64,000 nt of DNA from JAIBJN01 sp963775395 (GTDB taxonomy: Bacteria; Actinomycetota; Thermoleophilia; Gaiellales; Gaiellaceae). The DNA lies in contig CAVZIX010000008.1 in the NCBI GenBank assembly GCA_963775395.1, forward strand, positions 1 to 64,000, written 5' to 3'. Under the pieces are notes generated by a model. It was not told where the DNA came from. It saw nothing but the letters and a program-made list of their open reading frames with translations, and did not search any database. The position numbers and the translations under genes are program-made. Positions 24,538 to 32,875 of this stretch are shown one piece after another. The first letter of the stretch is position 1, and each line of letters opens with the position of its first letter.

Positions 24538-26379
24538 ATGCGGCTCAACGGCTCGTCGAACGGGAGCACCCGGTCGAGCGCACTCTGGGGGAAGCCCTCC
24601 AAGGGCGAAACCCGCTCGAGTGCCCTGTGGGGCAAGGGCGGTCGGGGTTCCATCGTTGCGCTCGTCATCGCGCTTGCTCTGGCGATGCCGTTGGCGGCGG
24701 TGGCCGGCAGCTCCTCCAAGAATTACGACAAGGACATCAAGGCATACCTCTCGCCCGGGCTGCTCGATGCAGTCAAGGCGGATCCGAACGCCACCTACGA
24801 CGTCATCGTCCAGGCGAGGCGCGGCGACACGAGCTCGGAAGTCGCCGAAGAGGTCACGGACGCCCGCGAGGACGACCCCGGCCGAGGCGTCGGCCTGCGC
24901 AAGCGCTTCCGCTCCGTTGCGGGCGTTGCCGCGCAGCTCACCGGCAAGCAGATCCTCAGGCTGGCCCGGCGGTCCCATATCGCCGCCATCACGCGCGACG
25001 CGCCGGTCGTCCTCTCGAGCTACAGCCTCCAGCGTTGGCCGTACGCGGCCGGCGTGCACAGGCTCTGGAACACGCAGGCGGCTGCCAACGCACCGGCGAT
25101 CGCCGTCGTCGACTCCGGCATTGCGACCGGTCGCTCCGACTTCGGCACCCGCGTCGTCGCGAACGTGAACCTCTCGACCCTGCCGGGCAACTCGGCCGGT
25201 GACGGGCGCGGTCACGGCACCTTCGTGGCGGGCATCGCCGCGGGCAACGCGGGTCGCTACGCCGGCGCTTCGCCCGGGTCCAAGATCGTCTCCATCGACG
25301 TGATGGACGACAACGGCATGGCCATGACGCGCGACGTCATCGCCGCAGCCGACTGGATCCTCGCGAACAAGGCTCAGTACAACATCCGCGTCGCGAACTT
25401 CTCGCTCCACAGCGCGAGCCCCGCGAGCGTCTTCTACGATCCGCTCGACCGGGCCGTGGAGCGGCTCTGGTTCAACGGCGTCGTCGTCGTCGCGGCGGCA
25501 GGCAACTACGGCCTCGACGGCCGGCCCAGCGGCGTGACCTTCGCCCCCGGCAACGATCCCTTCGTGATCACCGTCGGCGCGCAGGACATGAACCAGTCGG
25601 TCTCGACCCACGACGACACGGCGGCTCCGTGGTCGGCCTTCGGCTACACGCTCGACGGCTTCTCCAAGCCGGAGATCGGCGCTCCCGGCCGGTACATCGT
25701 CGGCCCGGTGCCGAACAGCTCGACGCTCGTGAGCGAGCGGCCCACGAACATGCGGGGCAGCGGCTACATGGAGCTCTCCGGCACGTCGTTCGCGGCTCCG
25801 GTCGTGGCCGGCGCGGCCGCCCAGATCCTGGCCCGCCATCCCGAGTGGACGCCGGACCAGGTCAAGGGCGCGCTCATGCTGACCGCGAAGCACACTCCGA
25901 ACGCGGCACCCGGCTCGCTCGGCGTCGGCGTCATCGACGCCTACGCGGCAACGCGGGTCGCGAGCCCGCCCAACCCGAACGCCGCGGTGAACCGGTTCGT
26001 ACGCCAGGCCTCCGACGGAACCGGCCCGGTGTTCGATGCCGCGAGCTGGGCGAATACCGCCATGGCCGACGCCTCGTGGGCCAGCGCCTCCTGGGCGAAC
26101 GCCTCGTGGGCGAGCGCGTCCTGGGCGAACGCCTCCTGGGCCTCCGCCTCCTGGGCGAACGCCTCGTGGGCGAGCGCGTCCTGGGCCAGCGCCTCCTGGG
26201 CACAGGCCTCGTGGGCGAGCGCGTCCTGGGCGAACGCCTCCTGGGCCTCCGCCTCCTGGGCGAACGCCTCGTGGGCCTCGGTGGCCTACGCGGACAACGC
26301 CGAGGGCGAGATGAGCGACGGCGGCGAGGTCATCGCCGACGCAGAGCTCGCAGAGCTCGGCGTCCAGCTCGGCGAGTAG
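24538..26379 (+). CDS. secreted subtilisin-like serine protease (S8) with Trp-rich repeat tail
   Basis: 613 residues. An unusual N-terminus holds two copies of RSSALWGK (residues about 12-33), then a membrane/signal segment (about 38-56, IVALVIALALAMPLAAVAG). A pro-region is followed by the S8 catalytic domain: Asp in AIAVVDSGIATG (about 187), His in GRGHGTFVAGIAAG (about 225), Ser in LSGTSFAAPVVAGAAAQ (about 420). After about residue 480 comes a low-complexity tail with 14 consecutive ASWA[S/N/Q] pentads (26071-26280) and an acidic end. It acts outside the cytoplasm. ATG 24538 follows a GAGAAAGA-type purine run. A strong terminator follows. It is divergent from murT. Confidence 0.9.
   Translation: MRLNGSSNGSTRSSALWGKPSKGETRSSALWGKGGRGSIVALVIALALAMPLAAVAGSSSKNYDKDIKAYLSPGLLDAVKADPNATYDVIVQARRGDTSSEVAEEVTDAREDDPGRGVGLRKRFRSVAGVAAQLTGKQILRLARRSHIAAITRDAPVVLSSYSLQRWPYAAGVHRLWNTQAAANAPAIAVVDSGIATGRSDFGTRVVANVNLSTLPGNSAGDGRGHGTFVAGIAAGNAGRYAGASPGSKIVSIDVMDDNGMAMTRDVIAAADWILANKAQYNIRVANFSLHSASPASVFYDPLDRAVERLWFNGVVVVAAAGNYGLDGRPSGVTFAPGNDPFVITVGAQDMNQSVSTHDDTAAPWSAFGYTLDGFSKPEIGAPGRYIVGPVPNSSTLVSERPTNMRGSGYMELSGTSFAAPVVAGAAAQILARHPEWTPDQVKGALMLTAKHTPNAAPGSLGVGVIDAYAATRVASPPNPNAAVNRFVRQASDGTGPVFDAASWANTAMADASWASASWANASWASASWANASWASASWANASWASASWASASWAQASWASASWANASWASASWANASWASVAYADNAEGEMSDGGEVIADAELAELGVQLGE
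26071..26280 (+). repeat. 15-bp coding tandem repeat, 14 copies, Ala-Ser-Trp-Ala-(Ser/Asn/Gln)
   Basis: Fourteen head-to-tail 15-base units, differing mainly at wobble positions and in the fifth codon, which alternates Ser and Asn for most of the array. It is in frame with the subtilase and forms its C-terminal repeat region. Confidence 0.9.
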
Positions 26380-26390
26380 CTGACAGCACC

Positions 26391-26427
26391 TGAGCCCCGG
26401 GCTTCGGCCCGGGGCTCATCCCTTTCG
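26391..26427 (+). terminator. rho-independent-type terminator of the subtilase gene
   Basis: Perfect 12-bp stem 26391-26402 with 26407-26418, a TTCG tetraloop, then TCCCTTTCG. It lies 12 bases after the subtilase stop. Confidence 0.85.
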
Positions 26428-26567
26428 TATGAATGGCAGGCCGTCCCTCGAACGGGGGAGGCTCGCGGCGCCGGTGGAACCTACGTTTCGGCTATGGCTC
26501 TGCGGCCGCACCGCGCGTCGGCGTGGGCGAAAGCCCCGACGGCGGACCCCTACCCGGTTTCGGGACG
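26428..26567 (+). promoter_or_regulatory. possible structured 5' leader of the GGDEF/HD-GYP gene
   Basis: 140 bases between the terminator and ATG 26568. Stems seen: CGTCG…CGACG closing around GGGC-GAAA-GCCC (26525-26536), a GNRA-capped helix with an asymmetric bulge, and CCCG-GTTT-CGGG (26553-26564) next to the start. An 11-nt-receptor-like pair (CCTA…TATGG) lies earlier, near 26482-26498. The same stretch is also open in the downstream frame from ATG 26433, so an N-terminal extension is an alternative. No known riboswitch consensus was matched. Confidence 0.3.
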
Positions 26568-29318
26568 ATGAGCGCTGTCTCGAGCGCTCCGCCCGTCGAG
26601 CCGCGGCGAGCCGACGACGGTCAGGGCGAGTCCCTCTCCCCGCGCGCGAAGGCCTATCTCTACGCGGTCGGGATCCTGGCGGTCGCCGCCGCGGTGGTGC
26701 CGTTCTCGCACCTCTCGTCCGGCACGGACGGCTGGCTCACCTTCCTCGTCCTCGCCGTCGCGGCCGCCGTCGCGCAGCTCTTCGTCGTCGTCACGCCGCG
26801 CGACCAGAGCTATCACACGACGCTCGTCTTCCTCATCCCCGGCGTGCTGCTCCTGCCGCCGGAGCTCATCGCGCTGCTCGGGATCGTCTACGGGATCCCC
26901 GAGTGGCTCAAGGTTCGCTACGCCTGGTACATCCAGGGCTTCAACATCGCCAACCACACGCTGAACGGCCTGGCGGCGTGGGGGGCGGTGGAGCTGGTGC
27001 GCAACGCCGGCCTCGGGCCGGAGCTCGAGTTCGCGCTCTCGGGCCTCGTCGCCGCGGTCGTCTTCGTGGGAACCAACCACTTCCTGCTGGCCACGATGCT
27101 GCACCTCGCGCGCGGGCACTCGCTGCGCGGCACCGGTCTCTTCTCGGTCGAGAGCCTGTCGACGGACTTCGTCCTCGCCATGCTGGGAGTCGCGTTCGCC
27201 GCGCTCTGGGACTGGAACCCGCTCCTGCTTCCAACCGCCGTCGCCCCGCTGCTCCTGATCCACCGCTCGTTGAGCGTCCCGGCCCTCCAGCAGGAGGCGC
27301 GTGTCGACCCCAAGACGGGGCTCTTCAACGCCAGACACTTCACGAGCGCGCTCCGCGAAGAGCTCGCGCGCTCGGAGCGGTCGGAATTGACCCTGGCCGT
27401 GATCATGGCCGACCTCGATCTCCTCCGCGACATCAACAACGCGTACGGGCACCTCGCCGGCGACGCCGTCCTGAAGGGCATCGCCGACGTCTTCCGCGGC
27501 CACCTGCGTCACTCGGACATCCCGGCGCGCTTCGGAGGTGAGGAGTTCGCCATCCTCCTGCCGGACACGGGGCCACAGCAGGCCCTCGACATCGCCGAAC
27601 GCATCCGGCGCGCGGTCGCCGAGTGGCGCTTCGAGGTGGACACGTCGAGCGAGCCGATTCGCGCGACCATCTCCATCGGCGTCGCCCTTTATCCCGACGA
27701 CGGCGCCGACTCCAACGAGATCATCCACCAGGCCGACCTCGCCGTGTACCGGGCGAAGCTCCAGGGTCGCAATCGCGTGCTTCCCGCCAGCTCGGAGCCG
27801 GTGCTGCTCTCGCCGGACCACAAGGCGCGGCTCGCGGCCGTGCCCGACGAGTCGGGCTTCGGAGGGACTGAGCTGCTCGAGGTCGACGTGCCGGTCGCCG
27901 AGCCCGTGCGAACCAGGGACGAACAGTCGCAGAAGCGGCCACATACCCCCGCAGGGCCCCGCTTCGTGACGCTGTCGCCGGCGCTTCTCTATCTCGTGGT
28001 CTCGGTCAGCCTGGGCGGCTTCATGGCCGGCGTGTTCGGGTTCGCCTACGGCGGCTCCGAGGACCTGATCGGACTGCTGGCCGTGATCGCGCTCGTGGCC
28101 GGCGGGCAGGCTCTCTCACTGGAGCTCGACGGCGGTTCCATCTCGGTCAGCGCGGTCGGCGCCCTCGCCGGGGCCGCGCTCTTCGGCTTCCAGGCGGCGT
28201 TGCCGCTCGCCGTCGCCATCGCTGCGGTCGACTGGAGCGCGCGGCGCACGCCCGCATACCAGCTGCTCTTCAACGTGGGCGCGCTCTCGCTCGCCTCGCT
28301 GGCGGCCGCGGCCGTGTTCCAGGGCGGCGGCAACGGAGGAACGATCGACACGCTCGTGACCGCCGCCGCAGGGCTGGCGGCGGGCGGAATCTACTTCTTC
28401 GTCAACACGGGGGTCCTCGCCGGCGCCATGGCGCTGGAGGGCCACGACAGCTGGCGCCGCGTCTGGACGGAGCGGTTCTCGTGGCTCCTGCCGCACTACG
28501 TGGCCTTCGGCGCCGTCGGCGGGGCGATCGCGCTCTCCTATGACGCCATCGGCCTCCTTGGCCTCGCGGTGTTCGTCCTACCGCTCCTGCTCATGCGCAA
28601 GACGATGGCCGCCTACCTCGGGCACACGGAGAAATCCACGAAGAAGCTCCGCGCGGCGGCCGAGACGATCCACAACCAGAACGTCTCGCTCGAGCAGGCC
28701 AACCGGCTGCTCAAGGAGCGCTCGACGGCGGCCATGCAGAGCCTCTCGGCCACCGTCGACGCGCGCGACGCGTACACCGCCGGCCATTCCAGGCGGGTCC
28801 AGCAGCTCGCCCTCGCCATCGGCCGCGAGCTCGGGCTCTCGCAGGCCGAGCTCGACCTGCTGGGGCACGCCGCCCTCTTCCACGACATCGGCAAGCTGGC
28901 CATCCCCGACGCGATCCTGCTCAAGCCCTCTCGGCTCTCGAGCGACGAATGGGCGTTGATGCAGCGTCACGCGGAGGAGGGGGCGCGCATCATCGACCGC
29001 CTCGGCTTCCTCGGGGACGCCGTGCCGGCCATCAGGCACCACCACGAGCGCTGGGACGGCGCCGGCTATCCGGACGGCCTCGCAGGCGAGGAGATCCCGC
29101 TCGGCGCGCGCATCATCCACGTCGCCGACGCCCTCGACTCCATGCTCACGAATCGCATCTACAAGGTCGCGCGCCCGGCGGACGAGGCACTCGAGGAGCT
29201 CCGGCGGGGCGGCGGCAGCCAGTTCTGCCCGCGATGCGTCGGCGCCCTTGAGCGCCTGCTCGGGAACGAGCAGGCGCGCGGGCTCCCTGCCAAGCCCCCG
29301 CTCGCGGCGGCCTCCTAA
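26568..29318 (+). CDS. membrane protein with GGDEF and HD-GYP domains (cyclic-di-GMP turnover)
   Basis: 916 residues. Order: about six hydrophobic segments (about 25-240); a GGDEF domain (about 250-415) with DPKTGLFNARHF, DLDLLRDINNAYGH and the active-site FGGEEFAILLP; a charged linker; a second hydrophobic block (about 470-680); then an HD-GYP phosphodiesterase (about 715-895) with ALFHDIGKLAIPD and HHERWDGAGYPDGL. Both catalytic motifs look intact, so it may both make and degrade cyclic-di-GMP. ATG 26568 is chosen because earlier in-frame starts (26433) would add a low-complexity basic stretch. C-terminal CPRC is unusual. Regulation may involve its 140-base leader. Confidence 0.88.
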   Translation: MSAVSSAPPVEPRRADDGQGESLSPRAKAYLYAVGILAVAAAVVPFSHLSSGTDGWLTFLVLAVAAAVAQLFVVVTPRDQSYHTTLVFLIPGVLLLPPELIALLGIVYGIPEWLKVRYAWYIQGFNIANHTLNGLAAWGAVELVRNAGLGPELEFALSGLVAAVVFVGTNHFLLATMLHLARGHSLRGTGLFSVESLSTDFVLAMLGVAFAALWDWNPLLLPTAVAPLLLIHRSLSVPALQQEARVDPKTGLFNARHFTSALREELARSERSELTLAVIMADLDLLRDINNAYGHLAGDAVLKGIADVFRGHLRHSDIPARFGGEEFAILLPDTGPQQALDIAERIRRAVAEWRFEVDTSSEPIRATISIGVALYPDDGADSNEIIHQADLAVYRAKLQGRNRVLPASSEPVLLSPDHKARLAAVPDESGFGGTELLEVDVPVAEPVRTRDEQSQKRPHTPAGPRFVTLSPALLYLVVSVSLGGFMAGVFGFAYGGSEDLIGLLAVIALVAGGQALSLELDGGSISVSAVGALAGAALFGFQAALPLAVAIAAVDWSARRTPAYQLLFNVGALSLASLAAAAVFQGGGNGGTIDTLVTAAAGLAAGGIYFFVNTGVLAGAMALEGHDSWRRVWTERFSWLLPHYVAFGAVGGAIALSYDAIGLLGLAVFVLPLLLMRKTMAAYLGHTEKSTKKLRAAAETIHNQNVSLEQANRLLKERSTAAMQSLSATVDARDAYTAGHSRRVQQLALAIGRELGLSQAELDLLGHAALFHDIGKLAIPDAILLKPSRLSSDEWALMQRHAEEGARIIDRLGFLGDAVPAIRHHHERWDGAGYPDGLAGEEIPLGARIIHVADALDSMLTNRIYKVARPADEALEELRRGGGSQFCPRCVGALERLLGNEQARGLPAKPPLAAAS

Positions 29319-29355
29319 CAGCGCGGCGCCTGCGGAACCTGCCACGATACGGCCC

Positions 29356-30198
29356 GTGAACGACCTGCTTCACTCCGCCGGGCTGCAGCTCCGCGCGACC
29401 AAGCGGATCCTGCCCAAGGCGCCGCTCTCGCGGCAGCGCTTCGGACGCCGCGACGACCGCTTCGTCTTCGTCGTCGGGAGCCCGAGGTCCGGAACGACGT
29501 TTCTCGGGGAGTCGATCGGCTCGGTTCCCGGCCTGCTCGACCTCGGCGAGGTCGAGCCCCTCAAGGACGCCATCCGCCGCATCGCCCACCTCGACGAGGC
29601 GGAGACGGCGGCGGAGCTTCGCCGACTTCTCATTCTCGCGAGGCGCCTCAGCCTCGTGGGGGGCATCCGGCCCGTCGAGCAGACCCCGGAGATGGCCCAC
29701 ATCCTCCCGGCCGTCCTCCGGGCGTTCCCGGAGGGCAGGATCGTCCATGCGCTCCGCGACGGCCGCGACGTCGTCTGCTCGCTGCTCGAGCGCGGTTGGC
29801 TCCGCGCCGAGAGCAGGGGTCGCGACTACGCTGACCCGCCATTCGGCCCCAGGGCCCGCTTCTGGGTTGAGGAGGACCGCCGCGACGAGTTCCCCCAGGT
29901 CAGCGATGCCCGCAGGGCCGCCTGGGCGTGGAGGAGGTACGTGACCGCCGTGCGCACCTCCGGCGTGCCGGTGACCGAGGTGCGCTACGAGCGCATGGCG
30001 GCCGACCCGGAGGCGGTCGGAAACGAGCTGGCCGAGGCCCTGGACATCTCGGCGCCGGACATGATCGCCGCGCTCCGCAAGGCGCACGGCGAGTCGATCG
30101 GGCGTTATGCGCGCGATCTGACCGAGGAGGAGCTGGCCGACGTCCTCGCCGAAGCGGGCGGCCTCCTCGACGAGCTCGGCTACTTGCAGCGCGTCTAA
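29356..30198 (+). CDS. sulfotransferase-family protein
   Basis: 280 residues. The PAPS 5'-phosphosulfate loop is VVGSPRSGTTFLGESIG (about residue 38) and the 3'-phosphate motif is HALRDGRDVVCSLLERG (about residue 130), the two standard sulfotransferase signatures. GTG 29356 is used; the preceding in-frame region overlaps the HD-GYP gene and is not protein-like. No membrane segment is present. The acceptor (sugar, lipid or peptide) cannot be told. It stands alone, 37 bases after the previous stop. Confidence 0.82.
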   Translation: MNDLLHSAGLQLRATKRILPKAPLSRQRFGRRDDRFVFVVGSPRSGTTFLGESIGSVPGLLDLGEVEPLKDAIRRIAHLDEAETAAELRRLLILARRLSLVGGIRPVEQTPEMAHILPAVLRAFPEGRIVHALRDGRDVVCSLLERGWLRAESRGRDYADPPFGPRARFWVEEDRRDEFPQVSDARRAAWAWRRYVTAVRTSGVPVTEVRYERMAADPEAVGNELAEALDISAPDMIAALRKAHGESIGRYARDLTEEELADVLAEAGGLLDELGYLQRV

Positions 30199-30231
30199 CC
30201 TGCTCGCCTACACTGTGCCCCGAGGCGAGCG

Positions 30232-30867
30232 GTGGCACGCGAGGCCCGTTCCCGGCGGCGCTACTCCGACGAGGATCTCCTCGCCGAGCTCACCGCGTGC
30301 GCACGCCGGATGCGACGGTCGCCGACCATGCGCGAGCTCGCCGAGGACCCGCAGGCCCGGGCCCACCCGCAGACCGTCGTCGAGCGCTTCGGCACCTGGA
30401 ACGAGGCCAAGCGCCGTGCAGGGCTCGTGCCGCGCCGCTTCGCCACGAAGGACGAGCTGCTCCTCCAGCTGCGCACGCTCGGCGACGAGCTGGGCCGGAC
30501 ACCGACGGGCAGGGACCTGGACGCGCGGCGTGCCGCGCTCCCGTCGAAGTCGCTCTACTGGCACAGCTTCGGCTCGCTCTCGAACGCTCTGCGCGCCGCC
30601 GGCTTCGACGTCCCGCGCCGTGACGAGCGGCGCGGGCGGGCTCTCCAGCAAGGAGAGCGGCTCGCCGCGGAGCTCGGGCGCCTGCCGCGGTTCGCCGACT
30701 GGGCCGCGGCGCGCCGGCGCGACGAGTCCATGCTCTCCGAGTGGCAGGTCTACCGGCTCTTCGCCGGCGGCCGGGGCGGGTGGACGAGCTTCCTCGTCGC
30801 CCTGGGAGAGCGCCTCGAGCGGAGCGGGGTGGAGGAGGGGCCTACCGCGCGGCGGCGGAGGCGGTGA
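30232..30867 (+). CDS. protein with homing-endonuclease-associated repeats
   Basis: 211 residues built from about three helical repeats of the homing-endonuclease-associated (HNH_repeat) type: RRYSDEDLLAELTACARRM…SPTMRELAED…VVERFGTWNEAKRRAG; a second with DELLLQLRTLGDELGRTPTG…YWHSFGSLSNALRAAGF; and a weaker third. Such repeats bind DNA and are usually attached to a nuclease or occur alone as putative regulators. No HNH nuclease motif is present. GTG 30232 has GAGGCG upstream. The 3' end overlaps the convergent gene by 26 bases. Function is inferred only to DNA binding. Confidence 0.75.
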   Translation: MAREARSRRRYSDEDLLAELTACARRMRRSPTMRELAEDPQARAHPQTVVERFGTWNEAKRRAGLVPRRFATKDELLLQLRTLGDELGRTPTGRDLDARRAALPSKSLYWHSFGSLSNALRAAGFDVPRRDERRGRALQQGERLAAELGRLPRFADWAAARRRDESMLSEWQVYRLFAGGRGGWTSFLVALGERLERSGVEEGPTARRRRR

Positions 30868-31645
30868 TCGCCGCCAGGCGGGCGAGGCACGAGCGTGCCT
30901 CCTCCGGAGCCCTCACGGGCGGGAGCTGCGATTCCTCCACGAAGGTCCGGTCGGGCTCGAACGAGTCCGAGCGGGCGACGACGCCGTCGACGATGGAGAC
31001 GAGCGTCCCCTCGCCGAGCTCGCGCTTGCGGAGGCGCAGCTTCGTGTAGCGCTCGACGAGCTGGAGCGCCTGGTGCGTGGAGGCGAAGAAGAGCTCCTGC
31101 TTGCCCTCGCCGACCCAGAGGGGGCGGCCGATGCCGCGCGCGAGGCGGAGGACCTCGGGCTCGCGCTCGTCCATCCAGGCGGTGGCCATGGAGCCGTGCA
31201 GCTCTTCGAGCGCCGCCGGCCGGCTGTGGGCGTCCTCTGCGAGCGCGAAGATCGCCTCCGAGTCGACGGTCATCCCTGCCTCCGCACGCTCGAAGCCATG
31301 CGAGGCGAGGATCTCCTCGTCGTTCACGATGATCCCGTTGTGGATGCCGACCACCGACCCGTGCCGGATCGGGTGGTTGTTGGCCGTCAGGCTGGGGTGG
31401 CCCTTCGTGTAGTCGCGCACGTGGACGAGCACCTGCCGCGCGCCGGCGGGAACCGAGAGGCCGTCGAGGAACGCGCTCGCCCCGCCGCGCTGCTTGCGCA
31501 CGGCGACCTCGAGGTCGCGGCCGCGGTAGGCGTAGCCGACGGCGTCGGAGCCCCGCTCGGAGATCGCGGCCAGGAGCGTCTGAGTGGCCAGGGTCTGGTC
31601 GACCGCTGACTCTTCACTCAGGCTATATCCCGCAATTCCGCACAC
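30842..31645 (-). CDS. stand-alone class II glutamine amidotransferase domain protein
   Basis: 267 residues beginning M-C-G-I-A-G-Y, with the N-terminal nucleophile Cys after Met removal. Other Ntn-amidotransferase landmarks are SERGSDAVGYAY (about 31), VHVRDYTKGHPSL and GSVVGIHNGIIVND (about 97), which resemble the GlmS/PurF glutaminase domain. No synthase domain is attached, so it either hydrolyses glutamine for a separate partner or has another N-terminal-nucleophile activity. GTG 31645; a -10-like TAGGAT lies at 31666-31661 on this strand. It overlaps the convergent repeat protein gene. Confidence 0.82.
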   Translation of the reverse strand: MCGIAGYSLSEESAVDQTLATQTLLAAISERGSDAVGYAYRGRDLEVAVRKQRGGASAFLDGLSVPAGARQVLVHVRDYTKGHPSLTANNHPIRHGSVVGIHNGIIVNDEEILASHGFERAEAGMTVDSEAIFALAEDAHSRPAALEELHGSMATAWMDEREPEVLRLARGIGRPLWVGEGKQELFFASTHQALQLVERYTKLRLRKRELGEGTLVSIVDGVVARSDSFEPDRTFVEESQLPPVRAPEEARSCLARLAAITASAAAR

Positions 31646-31735
31646 GACGTCTGCACTCCGATCCTAGGCAGCTCTCCGGACGACTGTGATCGCAAGTGGC
31701 CGCTCCGATCACCACGCGTCCGTCTGAATAAGACA

Positions 31736-31788
31736 CTACCACCCTCGACGCCAGGCCTAACCCTTTTCATCCCCCTAAACGGTGGTAG
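31736..31788. promoter_or_regulatory. 8-bp inverted repeat upstream of the sigma factor gene
   Basis: CTACCACC (31736-31743) and GGTGGTAG (31781-31788) are exact inverted copies 37 bases apart, in the 182-base divergent region between the amidotransferase and sigma genes and just before the sigma -10 box. It may be an operator or a leader stem. Confidence 0.35.
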
Positions 31789-31817
31789 GCGCTCAAGCCC
31801 CCTCCAACCACCGCCGA

Positions 31818-31823
31818 TAGGGT
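31818..31823 (+). promoter_or_regulatory. -10 box TAGGGT of the sigma factor gene (leaderless)
   Basis: TAGGGT ends 4 bases before GTG 31828; no Shine-Dalgarno. It is similar in position to other leaderless starts in this window. Confidence 0.5.
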
Positions 31824-31827
31824 TGGC

Positions 31828-32829
31828 GTGGAGCACTCTTCTGCGGAACTCCCGAGCGAGCCCCAGCACGTCGACGTCGACGAGCCGAAGCTCGAGCTCG
31901 TCCCCGATCCTGAGCCCGAAGCCGAGGCCGAAGAGGCCGAGGCCGAAGAGCAGGACGAGGAGGAGGCCGACGACGACGAAAAGCCCGTCGCCGCGGTCCC
32001 GGCCCCGACCCAGGATCCGCTCAAGCTCTACGTCCGCCAGATCGGCGACGGCCCCCTCCTGACCCCGGCCGAGGAGCGCGAGCTCGCGCGCCGCAAGGAC
32101 GAGGGCGACGAGTGGGCGAAGCGCCGTCTGATCGAGTGCAACCTTCGCCTCGTGATGTCGATCACGAGGAACTACGTCAACTCCGGCGTCCCGCTGCTCG
32201 ACCTGATCCAGGAGGGCAACCTCGGGCTGATCCGCGCGGTCGAGAAGTTCGACTACCGCATGGGCTTCAAGCTCTCCACGTACGCGACCTGGTGGATCCG
32301 GCAGGCCGTGACGCGGGCGATCGCCGACCAGGGCCGGACGATCCGCCTGCCCGTGCACGTCGTCGACCAGGTCCGCCGTGTGATGCGGGCCCGCCGCGTG
32401 CTCACCCAGAAGCTGAACCGCGACCCGCTGCCGGAGGAGATCGCGGCGGAGAGCGGCATCGAGCTCAAGCGCGTCCACGAGCTCTTCGACCTCGTCGAGG
32501 ATCCCGTCAGCCTCGAGACGCCTGTCGGCGACGGCGACTCGATGTACGGCGACATGCTCGAGGATGAGAACTCCGAGCAGCCGCATATCGTGCTCGCCGA
32601 GCTTCTTCGCGGCGTCGAGCTCCAGGAGGCCCTCGCCTCGCTGAACGAGCGCATGCGCCACGTGCTCGAGCTGCGCTTCGGCCTCAACGGGCAGATCCCG
32701 AAGACCCTCGAGGAAGTCGGTAACGAGCTCGGCGTCACGCGCGAGCGCGTCCGCCAGCTCGAGTCGCGCGCCCTCCGCGAGCTCCAGGCCGTCGCGCCCG
32801 AGCTTCGCCTCTATCTGCGCGCCGAGTAG
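31828..32829 (+). CDS. RNA polymerase sigma-70 factor, principal-type (group 1/2)
   Basis: 333 residues. The first 60 form a strongly acidic, disordered extension (runs of Glu/Asp) instead of region 1.1. Then come region 1.2 (DPLKLYVRQIGDGPLLTPAE), region 2 (CNLRLVMSITRNY; DLIQEGNLGLIRAVEKFDY; STYATWWIRQAVTRAI), region 3 (LPVHVVDQVRRVMRARRVL) and region 4 with its HTH (LEEVGNELGVTRERVRQLES). It recognises housekeeping-like promoters. A second, distinct sigma factor lies on the opposite strand 750 bases away. Which is the essential one is not certain; lack of region 1.1 suggests this is an alternative (HrdB/SigB-like) factor. Confidence 0.92.
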   Translation: MEHSSAELPSEPQHVDVDEPKLELVPDPEPEAEAEEAEAEEQDEEEADDDEKPVAAVPAPTQDPLKLYVRQIGDGPLLTPAEERELARRKDEGDEWAKRRLIECNLRLVMSITRNYVNSGVPLLDLIQEGNLGLIRAVEKFDYRMGFKLSTYATWWIRQAVTRAIADQGRTIRLPVHVVDQVRRVMRARRVLTQKLNRDPLPEEIAAESGIELKRVHELFDLVEDPVSLETPVGDGDSMYGDMLEDENSEQPHIVLAELLRGVELQEALASLNERMRHVLELRFGLNGQIPKTLEEVGNELGVTRERVRQLESRALRELQAVAPELRLYLRAE

Positions 32830-32863
32830 CCTGCGGGCTGCGCGCACGGCCGTCCTCCACGGG

Positions 32864-32869
32864 TAGCGT
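32864..32869 (+). promoter_or_regulatory. -10 box TAGCGT of the PHP phosphatase gene (leaderless)
   Basis: TAGCGT ends 6 bases before GTG 32876; the 46-base gap from the sigma gene holds no other signal. Confidence 0.5.
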
Positions 32870-32875
32870 GGGGGA

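Noticed and set aside
26071..26280. CRISPR-like short tandem repeat
   Set aside because: Units are 15 bases without spacers and encode an in-frame peptide repeat.
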